From Cytidiella melzeri (Eukaryota; Basidiomycota; Agaricomycetes; Polyporales; Irpicaceae): a DNA stretch of 64,000 nt. Position numbers and translations under genes: made by a program. Below, piece by piece: positions 21,701-33,127 of this stretch. The first letter of the stretch is position 1, and each line of letters opens with the position of its first letter. The stretch covers positions 24,984-88,983 of the forward strand of contig JABYQR010000181.1 of assembly GCA_022592445.1 (NCBI GenBank), given 5' to 3'. The notes below the pieces were generated by a model. The model had not been told where the DNA came from. It saw only the letters and a list, made by a program, of their open reading frames with translations, and did not search any database.

Positions 21701-22025
21701 CTATCAATCACCTGAGGGTACAACTTGACAGATCAGCTAGCTGCACTGTACAGATTGTGAAACAAGTCAACGCAAATAGATCCAGTGAGCACCAGTTCTT
21801 TTGCACCGACTTCAGGTTCCTCACACTAGCGCCCACAGATATAATGACCATGCAAATCATCTTGAACGTTTGGCATAATGTGCGCCTGCTGGTTGCTCTC
21901 ATCTTCCTGTTCCAGCTCGAGCTACAGCTGGCATTCACGTCAGGTTCGCAGACAGCATCATGATTGGCAACTCATTCCAAGGTCCGCCAGAGGTTGAACA
22001 GTGAGCCGAGGTTGATTTCTTACAT

Positions 22026-24980
22026 CTACGTCTCTGGACCGACACCAAGAAGCTCGTTCGCGCGTTCCAAAAGCGCCTCAAGTGGTATATCCCCAGATCT
22101 GCCTATAAAACTTGTTGCCTTTTCAGTAAGAGCGTTCAACAAATCAGGCTGCTTCGTGAGATGTTTGTGAAGATACGCCATGGCGAGCACAGTCACCCAG
22201 ATGTGCGCCGGGACTGGAAGAGATGAGTTGAAGCGCGTGTGCTCATCCATCGCCGCCCGGCCGACGATGCTCTCTAGCTCGGGGGTGACGGCGAAGGAAC
22301 CGTCAAAGGCCTGGAGGCAGACGAGCCGCATGGTTTTGGGGTCTACCCCGTCCGAGTTCGCGTCTTGAAGTCCATACAGGTGAGGCTCTCTGGAGCTCTG
22401 TGCGACCGAAGCATGTCTGATTTGAGGTACCGCTGCTCGATGGTACCTCGCTCTGCTATCCGAGTCTGGGTTCGTGGTGGAGGAAGCGAACGGTGCTGTT
22501 TGCTGCGGAGGTTGAACCGTCGCGTGGGGAGGACGGCGGGCCACAGCATACTCTTCTTGCGGTTCTATTGTAGGATCGTACATGGCGTAATCCTGCGTTG
22601 GCATGTATTCGTGCTGAAACACGGTGTTCTCAACCTCGTCTGCCTCATCTGGCGAATAACTGGCCTTGGGAGTTGATTTATTCTCCAGATTGTTGTGCGG
22701 AGGTCGCATTGAAGGATGACGGGATGGCCTCGGTCCTCTCCAAAGGGACGTGGATGTCATAGGTGGCCTGCTAATTGGCCATCCATTTTTTGAGCGAGTC
22801 GCTATAGCGGTATGTTCACCTCGCGATCGCTTCTTGTCAATAGCAATGAGCGACGTGTACCGGGTGATCAACTGGTATTTCTTCGCGAGAACTATGATCT
22901 GCTTCTTCGTCTCTAGTCCATCCTTATCATCCGCCTCCAACCGGCGAATCACGTCACTCGCAGCCAAGATATGCGTTAGATAAAACTGCGACCGCGGCTT
23001 TGACTCTTTCATGAGTGGAAGCTCCTCGACCGGGACCACAACACGCGTAACGTCTTGCATCCCAACCACTCGAACAGTGACAGTGACCTCTTTCGGGATG
23101 ACAAACCTGCTTTTGTTCACCAGAGCACATCCCGTAAAACGTACACCAGAAACAAGCTCCCTCCGCTGGCCTTCCTGTACCTGGAACGCTTGTTTCCGGG
23201 CGCAGCATGCGAACAACGGACGACCACTGGAAGGCGGTACGGTCCAGTCGACGGATACGTCGTCTACTAGGCTGTGGACGATTGCTCTGCGGCTGTTTCG
23301 GATGAGCCTAGCGCACTTTGCGACCATATCTTCTGTGGTTGTCGCCATGAGACACTCGCCTCTTCCTACGCGAGCGATGGCTTCGCACAGGTCTGTGGAA
23401 GCCTCTCGTCCGATGCCTAGGGTGAAGATGCGCAGAGGTTGAGAAAGTGTGGATTGTGCCATTTCTTTTTCCACTGTTTCGAGCGTCCGAGTGGGGTTTT
23501 CGAATACCTGTGCGTCAGTCAGTATACTAATGTCATGACACAGAAAATGAGGCGGAACGACGCTTACCTCGCCATCAGTAAGCATCAAGCATATCGTTGG
23601 AAGACCACGCTTGCGAGAGGCGCAGACCTTTGTTAGGGCACCGCGAATATCCGTTCCGCCGTAATTGGCTCGCATGCTCTCGACATGCTTGCACTAGAGA
23701 AGCAACATAATCTGAAAACAGTATTATTGAGACACTGTTGAATCGGCTCACTGCTACATCCAACGACTCCTGAGTGTACGCCACGCTTTCCTCCCAAAGG
23801 CTATCACAGTCATTTCCGAAGCTGAAGATATTTAGGCTGATACCTTTACTCGGAAGTGCGTGCAGAAGCAAGGTGAGAGTTTTCTTGGCCGTCTCGAGTT
23901 TGGCGCTGGTCATGCTGGCGCTGCGGTCCAGCATAAAGATGTACTCTGGTGCGGCCATGGGTGGAAGTTTGAGCTCAGGTACCATGCTGAAACGAAAAGC
24001 GACTGAACCAGATGGGTGACGCTCTGCGACGCAGAGAGGCTGAGTGAGGTGAGCTGCAGTGATGGCGAGGACAAAGTCCCGTGTGAGGAAGTCGGGGGAA
24101 GAGTACGATGCTGAGCTTTCGGGCGAGTAAGCAGGGAGTTGCTCCGAGTCGCCAAGGGAAGACCCGAGTGAAGTGGAAATCATGCTGGGATGGGAGGGAC
24201 TATGAATATTTTGGATTGCGCCTTTCATTCGAATATTGGCGGTTATGCTGATGCGGTTGGCAGGTTTGTCAGCTGCTTCGATTTCTGAGCTAAGTGATTG
24301 ACCGTATGAGAGAGGCAAATGCAGCCGCACTTGATCAGGGAAGTCCGGGCTACTAAGATCAGCAACATACTACCGTGTCTTTAGCTCCTCAAAGATGTCG
24401 AGAACTGAATTCTAGTCGCTTACTGTCAATTTTGTAGTGACAACCTGAGACTCCGGGAGGTTCCCTAAAGCTACTGAGAATGCTGACGGGGCCTCAGTCA
24501 ATGCTGTAGGAGTACATGAAAGGCGAGAAGAGGCGCACCTGTCTCAGAGATGTGCTCGATGAGTCCTGCTGTGCTGTTTGCGTTATACGCGTTGACAAAG
24601 GACGACATCGCTTGCCCTTTCTCTTGCGCCGCGGCGACGCTTACTCTGCGGTCCCCACTTCGCATCTCGAATTCGCACACGACAGCATTTTCAGGCAAGG
24701 AGAACACGTATCGCGTGTCATATGGCCGCCCTTGTGGGGTGTTAAACAATCCTCGGTGGACATATGGCGAGAATGTCTGCGTCAAAGAAATAATGGCAGA
24801 GCCTGAGATTCCCAGCTCTTGTGAGATTGTATTTAAAATGCATGAATTATAGGGCAACGTACCTTCTATGATGTCCGCATGAACTTGAAGCCCTTGAAGA
24901 GGAAGGTACTTGGTGGTTTCTCTAACAACGGCAAGGTGGCCAGGTGTATAAGCAATACCACAGGGTTGAGCAGATGCCAT
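22026..24980 (-). CDS. VIT and von Willebrand factor A domain protein (copy 2)
   Basis: Six exons on the minus strand: 24863-24980, 24539-24802, 24424-24503, 23752-24369, 23568-23693, 22026-23507, giving 895 residues from MASAQPCGIAY. The order is as in copy 1: VIT domain (SLTQTFSP, YVFSLPENAVVCEFE, VRLHLPLSYGQSL), vWA with complete MIDAS (DRSAS, GGTD, LTDGE), a disordered middle rich in Pro, Ser and Gln, and the tail module (FDGSFAV, VGRAAMDE, LAMAYLHKHL). The exon carrying the MIDAS Thr is 126 nt in both copies, with matching intron phases, so the two genes descend from one ancestor. Protein identity is only moderate, so the duplication is old. It probably acts as a cytosolic metal-dependent binding protein; function unknown. 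CpG use is normal, in contrast to the block just to its left. Confidence 0.9.
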
Positions 24981-25567
24981 CCTGCGGTGATCCGTGGCGC
25001 TGTAAATTGCAACGCTTGCAGAAGGTGAGCGATAAGTCGAGCGATAGAAACAGACATCATTGCAACACAACAGATAGAAGGAATCTTCACACTGTCTGTC
25101 CGCACGCCCTATGGTAGGAGGGACGCATCATCCCGCCGTGATGCGCCTGTTTAGATAGACTAGACGCGTGTACACTACGATTGCAGTTCAACAATTCACC
25201 AATCCGCGCCGGAGCAACATATTATCAGCGTAAAAGCTTTTCACAACGTGTAACACTCCGTGTACGGCGCAAACGCAGTTACTGCACTTACCTGGATTTT
25301 GTTGGTGCATACAGTCAGTGCACGTACTCCGTGGCTACTCAGTCGTTATGAGGGTTGTTGGTAGTAGTGACCATGAACCTATCTCGACGCACGGAACAGC
25401 GGCATCAAGTGAGTTTTACACTATCAAAGCTGCGCTGACCACTCGCTGACACGGGCGCATATTGCAATGGTAGAAGCATGCTTGCCTAATACGCAGCCTC
25501 TCGTTTCCTGATTCGCCTCACCGTCGTCGCGGCCTCTGTATGGCAGAGCTCTTTACCTCTTTGATCC
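24981..25567. other. Divergent intergenic region
   Basis: About 590 bp between the second VIT/vWA gene (leftward) and the membrane protein gene (rightward). Both promoters should lie here. No gene or clear TATA box seen. Confidence 0.5.
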
Positions 25568-26319
25568 ATGTCAACGCTGAGCGGGTCTTGTCTGTCGTCG
25601 TTTCTGGCACCTGAAGACTGTCTGCAGGCCTCACAGCACTCTCAACATCTTAGAACTCGCGATGGTGGCTCGGGAGGGCTGAGCGGGACAACCAGCTTTG
25701 GAATCATCATAGCTGTGGGATTCGCTGGCTTCGTCTTGATATGTGCCTGCACGAGCAAAGCCTACCGACGCGTGTCGAGGCAGTATCAAGCGATTTTAGA
25801 CGCAGTACCGGAGGCGCAGGCTGAGGACGGAATGGGAGAGTGTCCTGTGCTGTGGGATGTAACGGTACAAGATGGAGAAAAGTTGGAGATAAGGGATTGG
25901 AGAAGAGTCCTTGTGAGTTTTGAAGTACTTGTAGTATCAGAGTATTATTGAACAGCTTGTCATCGTGCAGCCGCTATCCGCAAGCCTCACGAACGATGAA
26001 TGTAGTGATATTTTGCCAACAAAGAGCATTGAAGCGACGGGCACCAGGTATGTACTTCTCTTGCCGCAATGGACCTTGAGCTTACACTGTTTCTTCGTCC
26101 AGAAAGCTTGGCAGACTCCGTGCACACAAGGACCCATACCATGCGACACAGCGGCTGAGAACAGCAGATATAGCTGTTCTTATTGCTATGCCATCGCCCC
26201 GCAATTCCTCTCGGTACTGGGAATCAGTGGAGAAATCGGGGAGGCACCAAAATGAGAAGGAGGAGCCTTGGTCAGGATGTGCGCTCGGGATTACGAGTGT
26301 AGGGTATTGCGACGAGTAA
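25568..26319 (+). CDS. Single-pass membrane protein, unknown function
   Basis: Three exons: 25568-25912, 25971-26047, 26103-26319, giving 212 residues. A short Ser/Gly-rich N-terminus is followed by one transmembrane helix (FGIIIAVGFAGFVLICACT, about residues 45-63), then a basic YRRVSRQYQ segment that should face the cytosol. The cytosolic part contains CPVLWDVTVQDGEKLEIRDWR and a conserved-looking PLSA stretch after the first intron. Basidiomycetes have many small proteins of this plan; I cannot name a family. The introns are canonical and together keep the frame. Confidence 0.65.
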
Positions 26320-26777
26320 GCTAATTCGATGAGTGAGTATCCGTTATTTCATGATACCTCTTGTGTGTTCATTTCAGGTGAGAGATGACTAGAGTGATGC
26401 TGGGATTATTCAAGAATGACAGTTTGATACTGACCGTTGACGCGTCAAGTTGGTGCAAATGCAGACGGACGGCGCATCACGGCGGGATGATGGCGGTGGC
26501 GGGCTCTTCAGCGGATTCGCGCCAGTGGCGAGGCCAGCTGACGCTGACGTCAGTCGTCGAACCACGCTTCTGAGCGCGATACCGTTGGCGGGTGATCAAA
26601 ACACCGTCACAGTCGGTCTCCCAGGATCGTACTCGGCTAACGACGTGGCCACTATGCGTCAACGCTGCGTCATGCGAAAATAAAAGTATATAACGCACAC
26701 AGCGGGCCTCCAACCTACTTTTCATCTCGGTTCTACCCCCACTATCACCGTACACCACAACGACCGACGCATCAACC
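26320..26777. other. Promoter region of the NmrA-like gene
   Basis: About 460 bp without a gene. TATATAA at 26687-26693 lies about 85 bp before the ATG, followed by a C-rich leader (CCCCCACTATCACCG) typical of well-expressed fungal genes. Confidence 0.6.
26687..26693 (+). promoter_or_regulatory. TATA box
   Basis: TATATAA about 85 bp upstream of the ATG at 26778, with a CT-rich leader after it. Confidence 0.65.
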
Positions 26778-27993
26778 ATGCCCGCCAAGCGCAAATCCAA
26801 CGGAGAGTCAAAGTCTGCATCAGACTCGAAATCTCCCTCTTCGACTCGCAACATCCTCATCACTGCCGGTGAGGGCCAGACAGGCCGTCTCCTCATCGAC
26901 CTCCTTGCCACAGACGACACATACCGCAGCAAATACCAGTCCCTGACCGCGCTTGTGTTCTCCGAAGAAGCCGCCTCCGTGCTCGCAGAGTTCGAAGAAG
27001 TCAAAGTCTTGGTGTACGACCCCTCAGAGAAGGAGACGCTCCTCGAGGCAATGCAGGCCATCGACACCTGCATGCTCATCCCGCCCGCTCGCAAGGACAA
27101 GGCCAAGATCACGCGAACGCTGCTCCAAGTTGCCCAGGAAGCCAAGACCGTCACCAACCTCGTCTTCTTGTCCAGCGTCGGCTGCGACTTTGCCGAACAC
27201 TCGAAGCAACCGCGTCTGCGCGAGTTCATCGAGCTCGAAGCTCTCGCGTTGCAGCCCAAGTCCGACCCCGAATCGGGAGACACGGGGCACAGCCCGTGTG
27301 TCATTCGTGCTGGGTTTTACGCCGAGAATTTGCTGTTGTATAGCAAGCAGGCGCAAGGCGAGGGAAAGCTCCCGATTCCGATCGACGAAAAGCACAAGTT
27401 TGCTCCTGTTGCGCTTGGGGATGTCGTTCAAGTCGCGGCGTACGTCCTTACAAGTGTGGGCCCGCACGGACTGGGAGATGACGTCCGAGGGGAGATCCTC
27501 ATTGTGACGGGGCCGATGTTGACAGCTGGTCCTGAGTTAGCCATGGCAGCCAGTCAGGCGCTGAACACGAAGATGGAGTTCAAGAGTATCACTGTGTAAG
27601 TCGTCGCTTGTACAGAACCTCCGAAAAAAACCACGTTGACCGGCCTATAGGGCAGAAGGCAAGGAAATTCTCGCATCGGACCAAGGTGCAGAGATCGATG
27701 ATGGTACATTACTCTTTCGGAGTGTAGAAGAATTGACTCACTGTGTTCATCGCTCTAGCCGAGAAGGAGTACCTCCTCGAATACTACTCGCTCGTTCGGG
27801 AGGGAAAGACCGCCTATGTGAGCAATGCGCCCATGTTGGCTTTCTTTGGCCACCGTGGACAAGAGCCGACAGACTTTTTCAAAACGTATAGCGTACGTAC
27901 TACGCTTCTTTCCTTGCTTCGTTGAAGTTGTGACTAATATCGTCTAATCAGGCTGAGTTCAAGCCCAAAAAGCGCCGCACTACCAAACAGTAA
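26778..27993 (+). CDS. NmrA-like NAD(P)-binding oxidoreductase or redox sensor
   Basis: Four exons: 26778-27595, 27651-27703, 27759-27892, 27952-27993, giving 348 residues. After a basic Ser-rich start, ILITAGEGQTGRLLIDLL is the Rossmann dinucleotide site (GxxGxxG variant). VKVLVYD, TCMLIPP, LVFLSSVGCDF and the CVIRAGFYAENLL segment follow the atypical short-chain reductase / NmrA pattern. There is no YxxxK catalytic pair, so it may sense NAD(P) or act on quinones like QorB relatives. The end is basic (KPKKRRTTKQ), a possible nuclear signal. The first exon is strongly codon-biased to C and G endings, which with the TATA box suggests good expression. Confidence 0.82.
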
Positions 27994-28340
27994 ACGTTGC
28001 CACAAAGATGCCTCAGCTTCTTTCCGCTGCCAAAATTTGCAAAGATGACTGGAAGATGGTAAAGCATTCAAGGGTGTGTATTCCATTGAGTGGCCTGTTG
28101 TCAAAAATTCTCTTGCAACGTCTCGATGTTAGTCTGATGCATGTCTGGACTGTAGTGTACGTATCTTGTGTAATGCTAGCAGTCATCTGCGAGTATGTTT
28201 GCTTCTTAGGTTGAACTATTGTGCGCTCTATTCAGGGTCAAAAAGGAGGCTTGCCACTGTCGAACTGTCTGCCTCTTGATTGTCTCCTCCTAGGAAATTC
28301 TAGCTGCGGTAGACAGAGAACTGAGTACTGAGGCCTCGGT
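27994..28340. other. Convergent 3' spacer
   Basis: About 350 bp between the NmrA-like gene and the homologous 3' flank of the FunK1 gene. No gene seen. Confidence 0.5.
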
Positions 28341-28382
28341 GCTCAGCGCTCAGCGCTCAACGTTCAACGTTCAACGTTCACC
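28341..28382. repeat. Six tandem heptamers at the edge of the FunK1 duplicated unit
   Basis: GCTCAGC twice, GCTCAAC once, GTTCAAC twice and GTTCACC once stand head to tail. The left FunK1 copy has about two such units at 1150-1167. The homology between the copies ends here. Confidence 0.85.
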
Positions 28383-28619
28383 ATTTCAACCTTAACTGAG
28401 TGTTGGCCAACAACCAGAAACTAGAAGTATATTAGCACTAAACCCACGAACCATAGGTCCATCAATATTGATAAGTGATAGTACAATCCGCCAAGGTCCA
28501 AAACAACTCGCGAGCAAGACAACTACGCATGGGAAAAGCAACCAACAAAAGCGAGAAAACGTCCATGACACCTGATAACTAGCCTTCTTCTCCATCCTAT
28601 ATGTAACACGGCATGCTGC

Positions 28620-31600
28620 TCATTGTGAGGCACTACGCGCCGCAGTCGATGACCGCAATCCTCTACGACGGGTTGAAACGACTCCGCCATCGCCAAGATC
28701 ACCACTCCGGACCTTTTTAGCTGGTTTCCCCGGTCGGGAAGCCTCCTTGGTCGTCTTTGTCTTATCGACAGGGACCTTCGCCGTCTTCTTGGACTTCTTG
28801 TGCTTTGTCGACTTCGAGGGACCCGCCTCAGCGTTCGCAATTATCGATATCGACCTTGGCTTTTTGGTAGGCCGTGGCGCGAGAGTAGAAGACTGGCCAG
28901 CGGCAGGGATGTTGGCGTCGTTGTCGTCGTCGATATCGTCGATGCTTCGCTTCGACCTCACCGACCGACCTGAGAGCACAGACGAAGACGCTGGTGGCAA
29001 AAGAGGAACTCTCGGAAAGGCGATATGTGGTGGGGGCGGGATGCCAGGGATGGTTGCGCTGGTAGGAGACGAGGAGCCGGAGTGCTGCGAATGCGCAACA
29101 TTGCCGTCATGTGGTACGACGGGTGGGAACTGCTGGCTCATGGTGAGCTCGGGGTGACCAGTGCCGTCCATTTGCATTTCGTCCGGCTCTGTCAAATCGG
29201 ATTCGGCGGTGCGGCCCTCATTGCTCCTATACTCTTCCTCGGGATGCAGTTGAGGCTCCGGCTCCTCCACCTGTGCTGGTCGCAACGCCGCAAGGTTCTC
29301 GTCGCGAGAGGCCATCTCTTTTCCGGACACGAGAGTTGACTCAGCTGCCCTTTGGTGCACTCTGGTGTCGGCCTTCTCAGTACTACGAGGGTATGGGTCT
29401 GGTATGACATCCATGAGCCAACCTGGCTGCTTTAAGGCGTCTTGGAATATTTTGCGCCAATACTTCGGGTTGCTCAACTTCGTACGCAGCGTTTCATACC
29501 TCGCGCGGACGTCTGATGTGAGCTCGTCAGGACTTTGTTCCTCCTCCAGGTCTATGGCAGGCCTCTCTATCTCAGCTGGTACTTCATCGACGACAGGGGC
29601 TCCTTGAACATTGCTCGTGCCAGCTTCAACTTCATCACGGAGTACGTAGTATTTCTTCCACTCATTGGCGAGTCTGCATATGAGATTCTGCAGGGGCAGG
29701 CATTTGAAGTGTAGACCTTTGTGGATTTTGCCGAGCGCAGCAAACTTCAAACTGCCGCCAACGTATGCAGTTGAGCCGTCTGCGAGCTGTGTGAGGTTCT
29801 TCTCGTCGAACATCGCGATTATGATGGTGGCGTCCTTGATGTGGTCGAAGCGGTGCATCGCGCCAAAGAGAAGTGCCCAGAACACCGACTCGAGATCGTC
29901 AAGAGGCTCGTGTGCTTTCAATGGGTCTTCCAACAGGGCGATAGACATGAATTGCCAGGTGCCCTGCGAAGATGATCAGCATCATATAGATGAATATCAC
30001 TGGAACAGCAGCAGAAACGTACGGTACGGAAGCGCTGATGAGCCTGGCCTTCGGAGAGTTCCACCTGCCCCGAGTGATCCCAGTCGGCCAGAACGCCTTG
30101 CGCAGCTGCGCTCGCGTTGAGCATCACGTTACCAATACTGATATCGCGATGTACAAGACCGCACTTCTGCATGGCCAAGTCCATCGCTGCGGATACAATA
30201 AAATTGAATGATTGGTTCAGACAAAAGATGAGTGAGAGCGCACCTGCAAGACAGTCACAAAACGCGACGACGAACTGCTTCGACCATGGGGCACACTCTA
30301 CGGGATACGCGAGGTGCTGCACCAACCTGTGGTGCTGGAAGTCCCGCAACTCATGAAATCCAACCGCGAGATCCTTCAACTTCTTCGCCCATTCCAAGCA
30401 CTGCGTTGTCCCGTGCTCTCCGTTCAGCATCACGTCTCCCCCACACAACACGCCAGGGACAAAGGGGACTTCCGCGCGTTCGAGATCGGCGCAAATCTGT
30501 CTCTCCGGGATGAGACGCTTGTGTACGACACGCCAAGTGTCCTTGAAGAACACCAAGTCGTGCCGCTCGAGGGAGTACGCGAGATAGGCACGAGTACAGC
30601 GGCCAATGGGAGAGTGGGAGCGAAAGAATGGACGTTGAACGAGGACCTCCATGGACTCCTTGGAGATGTCGTCGACAACGGTGATCTTGTAGACTGGGTA
30701 TTGTTCGCTGAGTGTGTCGGCGGCGTTGGGGAGCTCACGTTGGGGATGCTTGGCGTTTTGCATGTTTTCCAGGAACTCTTCCACAGCCGCCTTGAACTTC
30801 TTCGCCTCCTCAGAAGTGGCGCGGCTCGCTGTACTATCCAGCCCTCGTGCAGCAGCCGACATGTGGTTATATCGCCAGAGGAATTCCACCAACAACCAGG
30901 GCTTCTCGATGTAGTCGAAGCAGTCGGAGACAATCGCTCCCGAGTGATCCCAGAACAAGAATCTGGCGATGTTGCCGCAAATAAGCAGCTGGAGGAGGTG
31001 GAGACGATGCTGGTGGGCGAACACCTCCATCGCGTACATAGCCAGTTGACCGCGAACCTTCGTGGCGTCCGCATTAAACTTCTCGAACGCCACAGGCTTG
31101 TTCTTGTTAGCTCCTTTGCGCTTTTTGGCAGCCTTCCTGATTTCCTCCCGCGTATGAAAAGGATCCATATTCGTATGTCTCTTGAACTCGACGAGCAGGC
31201 CACTGTTACACCAGTCGAAGAAGCGCTTGCTCCTGTTGCCATCTGCTGCAGCGGTATCTCCGTACTCCTTGAAGCCTCCATCCGGACGGTAAAGGATGTC
31301 TCCCCCCTTTTCCGTGGAGTTTGCAGAAATAAAGAACGGGAAGTTCGGAGAAAGATTGAATTTCTTGACTGTCTCATTCTGTAATTGATTGAAGTAGCGC
31401 AAGAGGTGGGGGTAAGTGATTGTCTCCCAGCCAGCGGACAGAGTGCACTCACGAAAGCATCGCAGATATGCTTCTCGAGCCAGGTAAGAGGAGCGGAGGT
31501 GAACTTGACGCGCGTGGGTTTCTTGCGAAGGTCTTCTTGTGGGATGGGCATAAAGGTCTTCAGGAAGTCAGAAGCTTTGCAGGGGCCAATCCAGTGTCCA

Positions 31601-31719
31601 TCCATATCGAGACCGTATTCCTGTTGCAAGTGTTGGATCTCGGGGATTGTTTGGCGATATACGTGATAGCCCGCAATGCGAGACTTGTGAGGGGTGTGGT
31701 TAGCGTTGGAGACAGGCAT
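28620..31719 (-). CDS. FunK1 fungal-type protein kinase
   Basis: Four exons on the minus strand: 31453-31719, 30244-31378, 30023-30186, 28620-29963, giving 969 residues from MPVSNANHTPHK. The N-terminal 200 residues are the usual FunK1 lead region. The kinase core has GRCTRAYLAYS near the glycine loop, VFFKDTWR, VLCGGDVM, the catalytic loop GLVHRDISIGNVML with HRD intact, and DWD in place of DFG (VLADWDHSGQ), which is normal for FunK1. GTWQFMSIALL and EPLDDLESVFWALLF complete the C-lobe. A tail of about 370 residues is disordered and basic (KKPR, HKKSKK, RRRGLRSS), probably nuclear. FunK1 kinases are expanded in multicellular basidiomycetes; substrates are unknown. A broken copy lies at 1-904. 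Confidence 0.93.
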
Positions 31720-31775
31720 GTTGACGAAGAAGATGGTGGTAGGAGAAAGAAAGACTCACGCGTAATTTCCCCGTG

Positions 31776-31782
31776 TTATATA
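31776..31782 (-). promoter_or_regulatory. TATA box of the FunK1 gene
   Basis: TATATAA on the minus strand, 57 bp upstream of the ATG at 31719. Confidence 0.6.
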
Positions 31783-31997
31783 CCGGCCGAAGCTATGTTG
31801 GCCTCTCGGCGGTGATGGTTCCAGTTGAAGGTCAGAGCGACTTCCTATTTAGGAAGTTGGTTGGGTCTGATTATGATCGGGCCCGCCGATCTGTCTGAAT
31901 AAGGCAGTTGGCCACACCGCGCGCCGAAACACGAGGCCGAGAGACAAAGGCAAATTGTCCGAGTAACAGGCCCAGACGGACTATTAGTTGACAAATA

Positions 31998-32617
31998 TTA
32001 AACGCAGCCGTGGTCATGACTCAGGTATAGGCAAAGGTCATTGTCCTTGGCGCTGATTGCGCAGTGACTCGCCGCCACACAGGCTGTGCCAGTGGTGTCC
32101 TCGCTGAGGCACTTCAATGCTGGACACGGTTCAAGCTGGTCACAGAACTCACAGGTAGTCCGCTTGCCGGTCCAGATACACCTCACACACAGCCACTCGT
32201 CACAGGCCATAAACAAGATTTCACTTCATTGATGCCCTCTCCGCATGCCCGCCTCCCCAGAAAAATCATTCCAGCCAACACAGGTACACATCAACGGAGC
32301 CAGCTTCTCACTCAATACCGTAGTCATATCCTTGATCACTGAACAAGAACTCGTGCGCGAGAAGCTCCACGAGGCCAGTGTAGATCAAGATCATCGACGA
32401 AAGCAATGCATCCAAAATGCCGCTGCTAGGGTAACGTAAGCTGTCTACGAGAATACCAGCGAGTGACGACGCAACTTGTAAGCTTTCGCTCAATCACAGG
32501 ATGGCGATCCTTGGGCTCTGCGCTTCGGACAATATTGGGGTCACAGTGCTGACTACTCTGAGGCGTGGCAAGGACGCGAAATATGAGCGCGGCTCGGTCA
32601 TCGTCACGCAGCGTCAC
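31998..32617 (-). pseudogene. Possible remnant of an unknown Cys-rich protein gene
   Basis: Three minus-strand open pieces follow each other in different frames: MTLRDDDRAALIFRVLATPQ (from 32617), a hydrophobic piece ILDALLSSMILIYTGLVELL (around 32400), and a Cys-rich piece (WLCVRCIWTGKRTTCEFCDQ, around 32170). They could be exons or a frameshifted gene; the junctions I tried are not convincingly canonical. I do not recognise the family. The CxxC pairs suggest a small zinc-binding end. Confidence 0.25.
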
Positions 32618-33127
32618 ATGTCATGTGATCGCGTCTGAAGAAACGCCAAAAAGCCGAAGACACACTCACGTTGAACGATAACCTTCACAAGCTCGGTCAC
32701 TCGGAATCGCTACGATTATGCCGCTGATATCTCACAGCATAATTGACACCGGTCTTAGGGGGCTCGACCATGCTTCATTGATGCTGCAAGACGTCCTCTT
32801 TCATATTCCAAAAACGCTCTCTCGTCGGTTTTGAGCCAGGCCTCCAACAGCGGAGATGAATGAATGACCTTTTCATTTGGGGATACAGAAATGACGAGAG
32901 AAGCAAGCAAGGGTGCAGTTTTGCGGAACTTGCAGGGAACGTGTGGTTCACATGTGTGTGTTTGTGTATGCGATGCCGAAACACTCTCGCCTGAACGCTA
33001 CGTACTTATAATATACATAGGGTACGAGCCAGCTATGTAGCGGTCTTTCTCCTTGTCTTGTTTAGACCCATCAGCCGTCTCTGCTCTCCTCGTATTTTGT
33101 GGGATCCCAACAAAACCGTCGCTGTCC
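32618..33127. other. Intergenic, promoter of the DUF6535 gene
   Basis: About 510 bp with no gene recognised. It holds the upstream region of the gene starting at 33128. Confidence 0.45.

Larger units (their letters stand above)
17941..21720. other. CpG-depleted block (probable old methylated transposon or repeat insertion)
   Basis: In these 3,780 bases I count only 17 CpG dinucleotides by eye, against one or more in nearly every line of the neighbouring genes. TG and CA are correspondingly abundant. This is the mark left by deamination of methylated CpG, which in basidiomycetes affects transposons and repeats. I find no transposase, and no terminal repeats at the edges. The block holds two sets of degenerate tandem repeats, an open secreted-protein frame and a WD40 relic, listed separately. 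Confidence 0.8.

Noticed and set aside
26477..27304. 275-codon minus-strand frame
   Set aside because: Antisense shadow of the codon-biased first exon of the NmrA-like gene.
30314..31384. 356-codon plus-strand frame antisense to FunK1
   Set aside because: It is a mirror of the GC-rich FunK1 exon 2; the kinase motifs and introns are on the minus strand.
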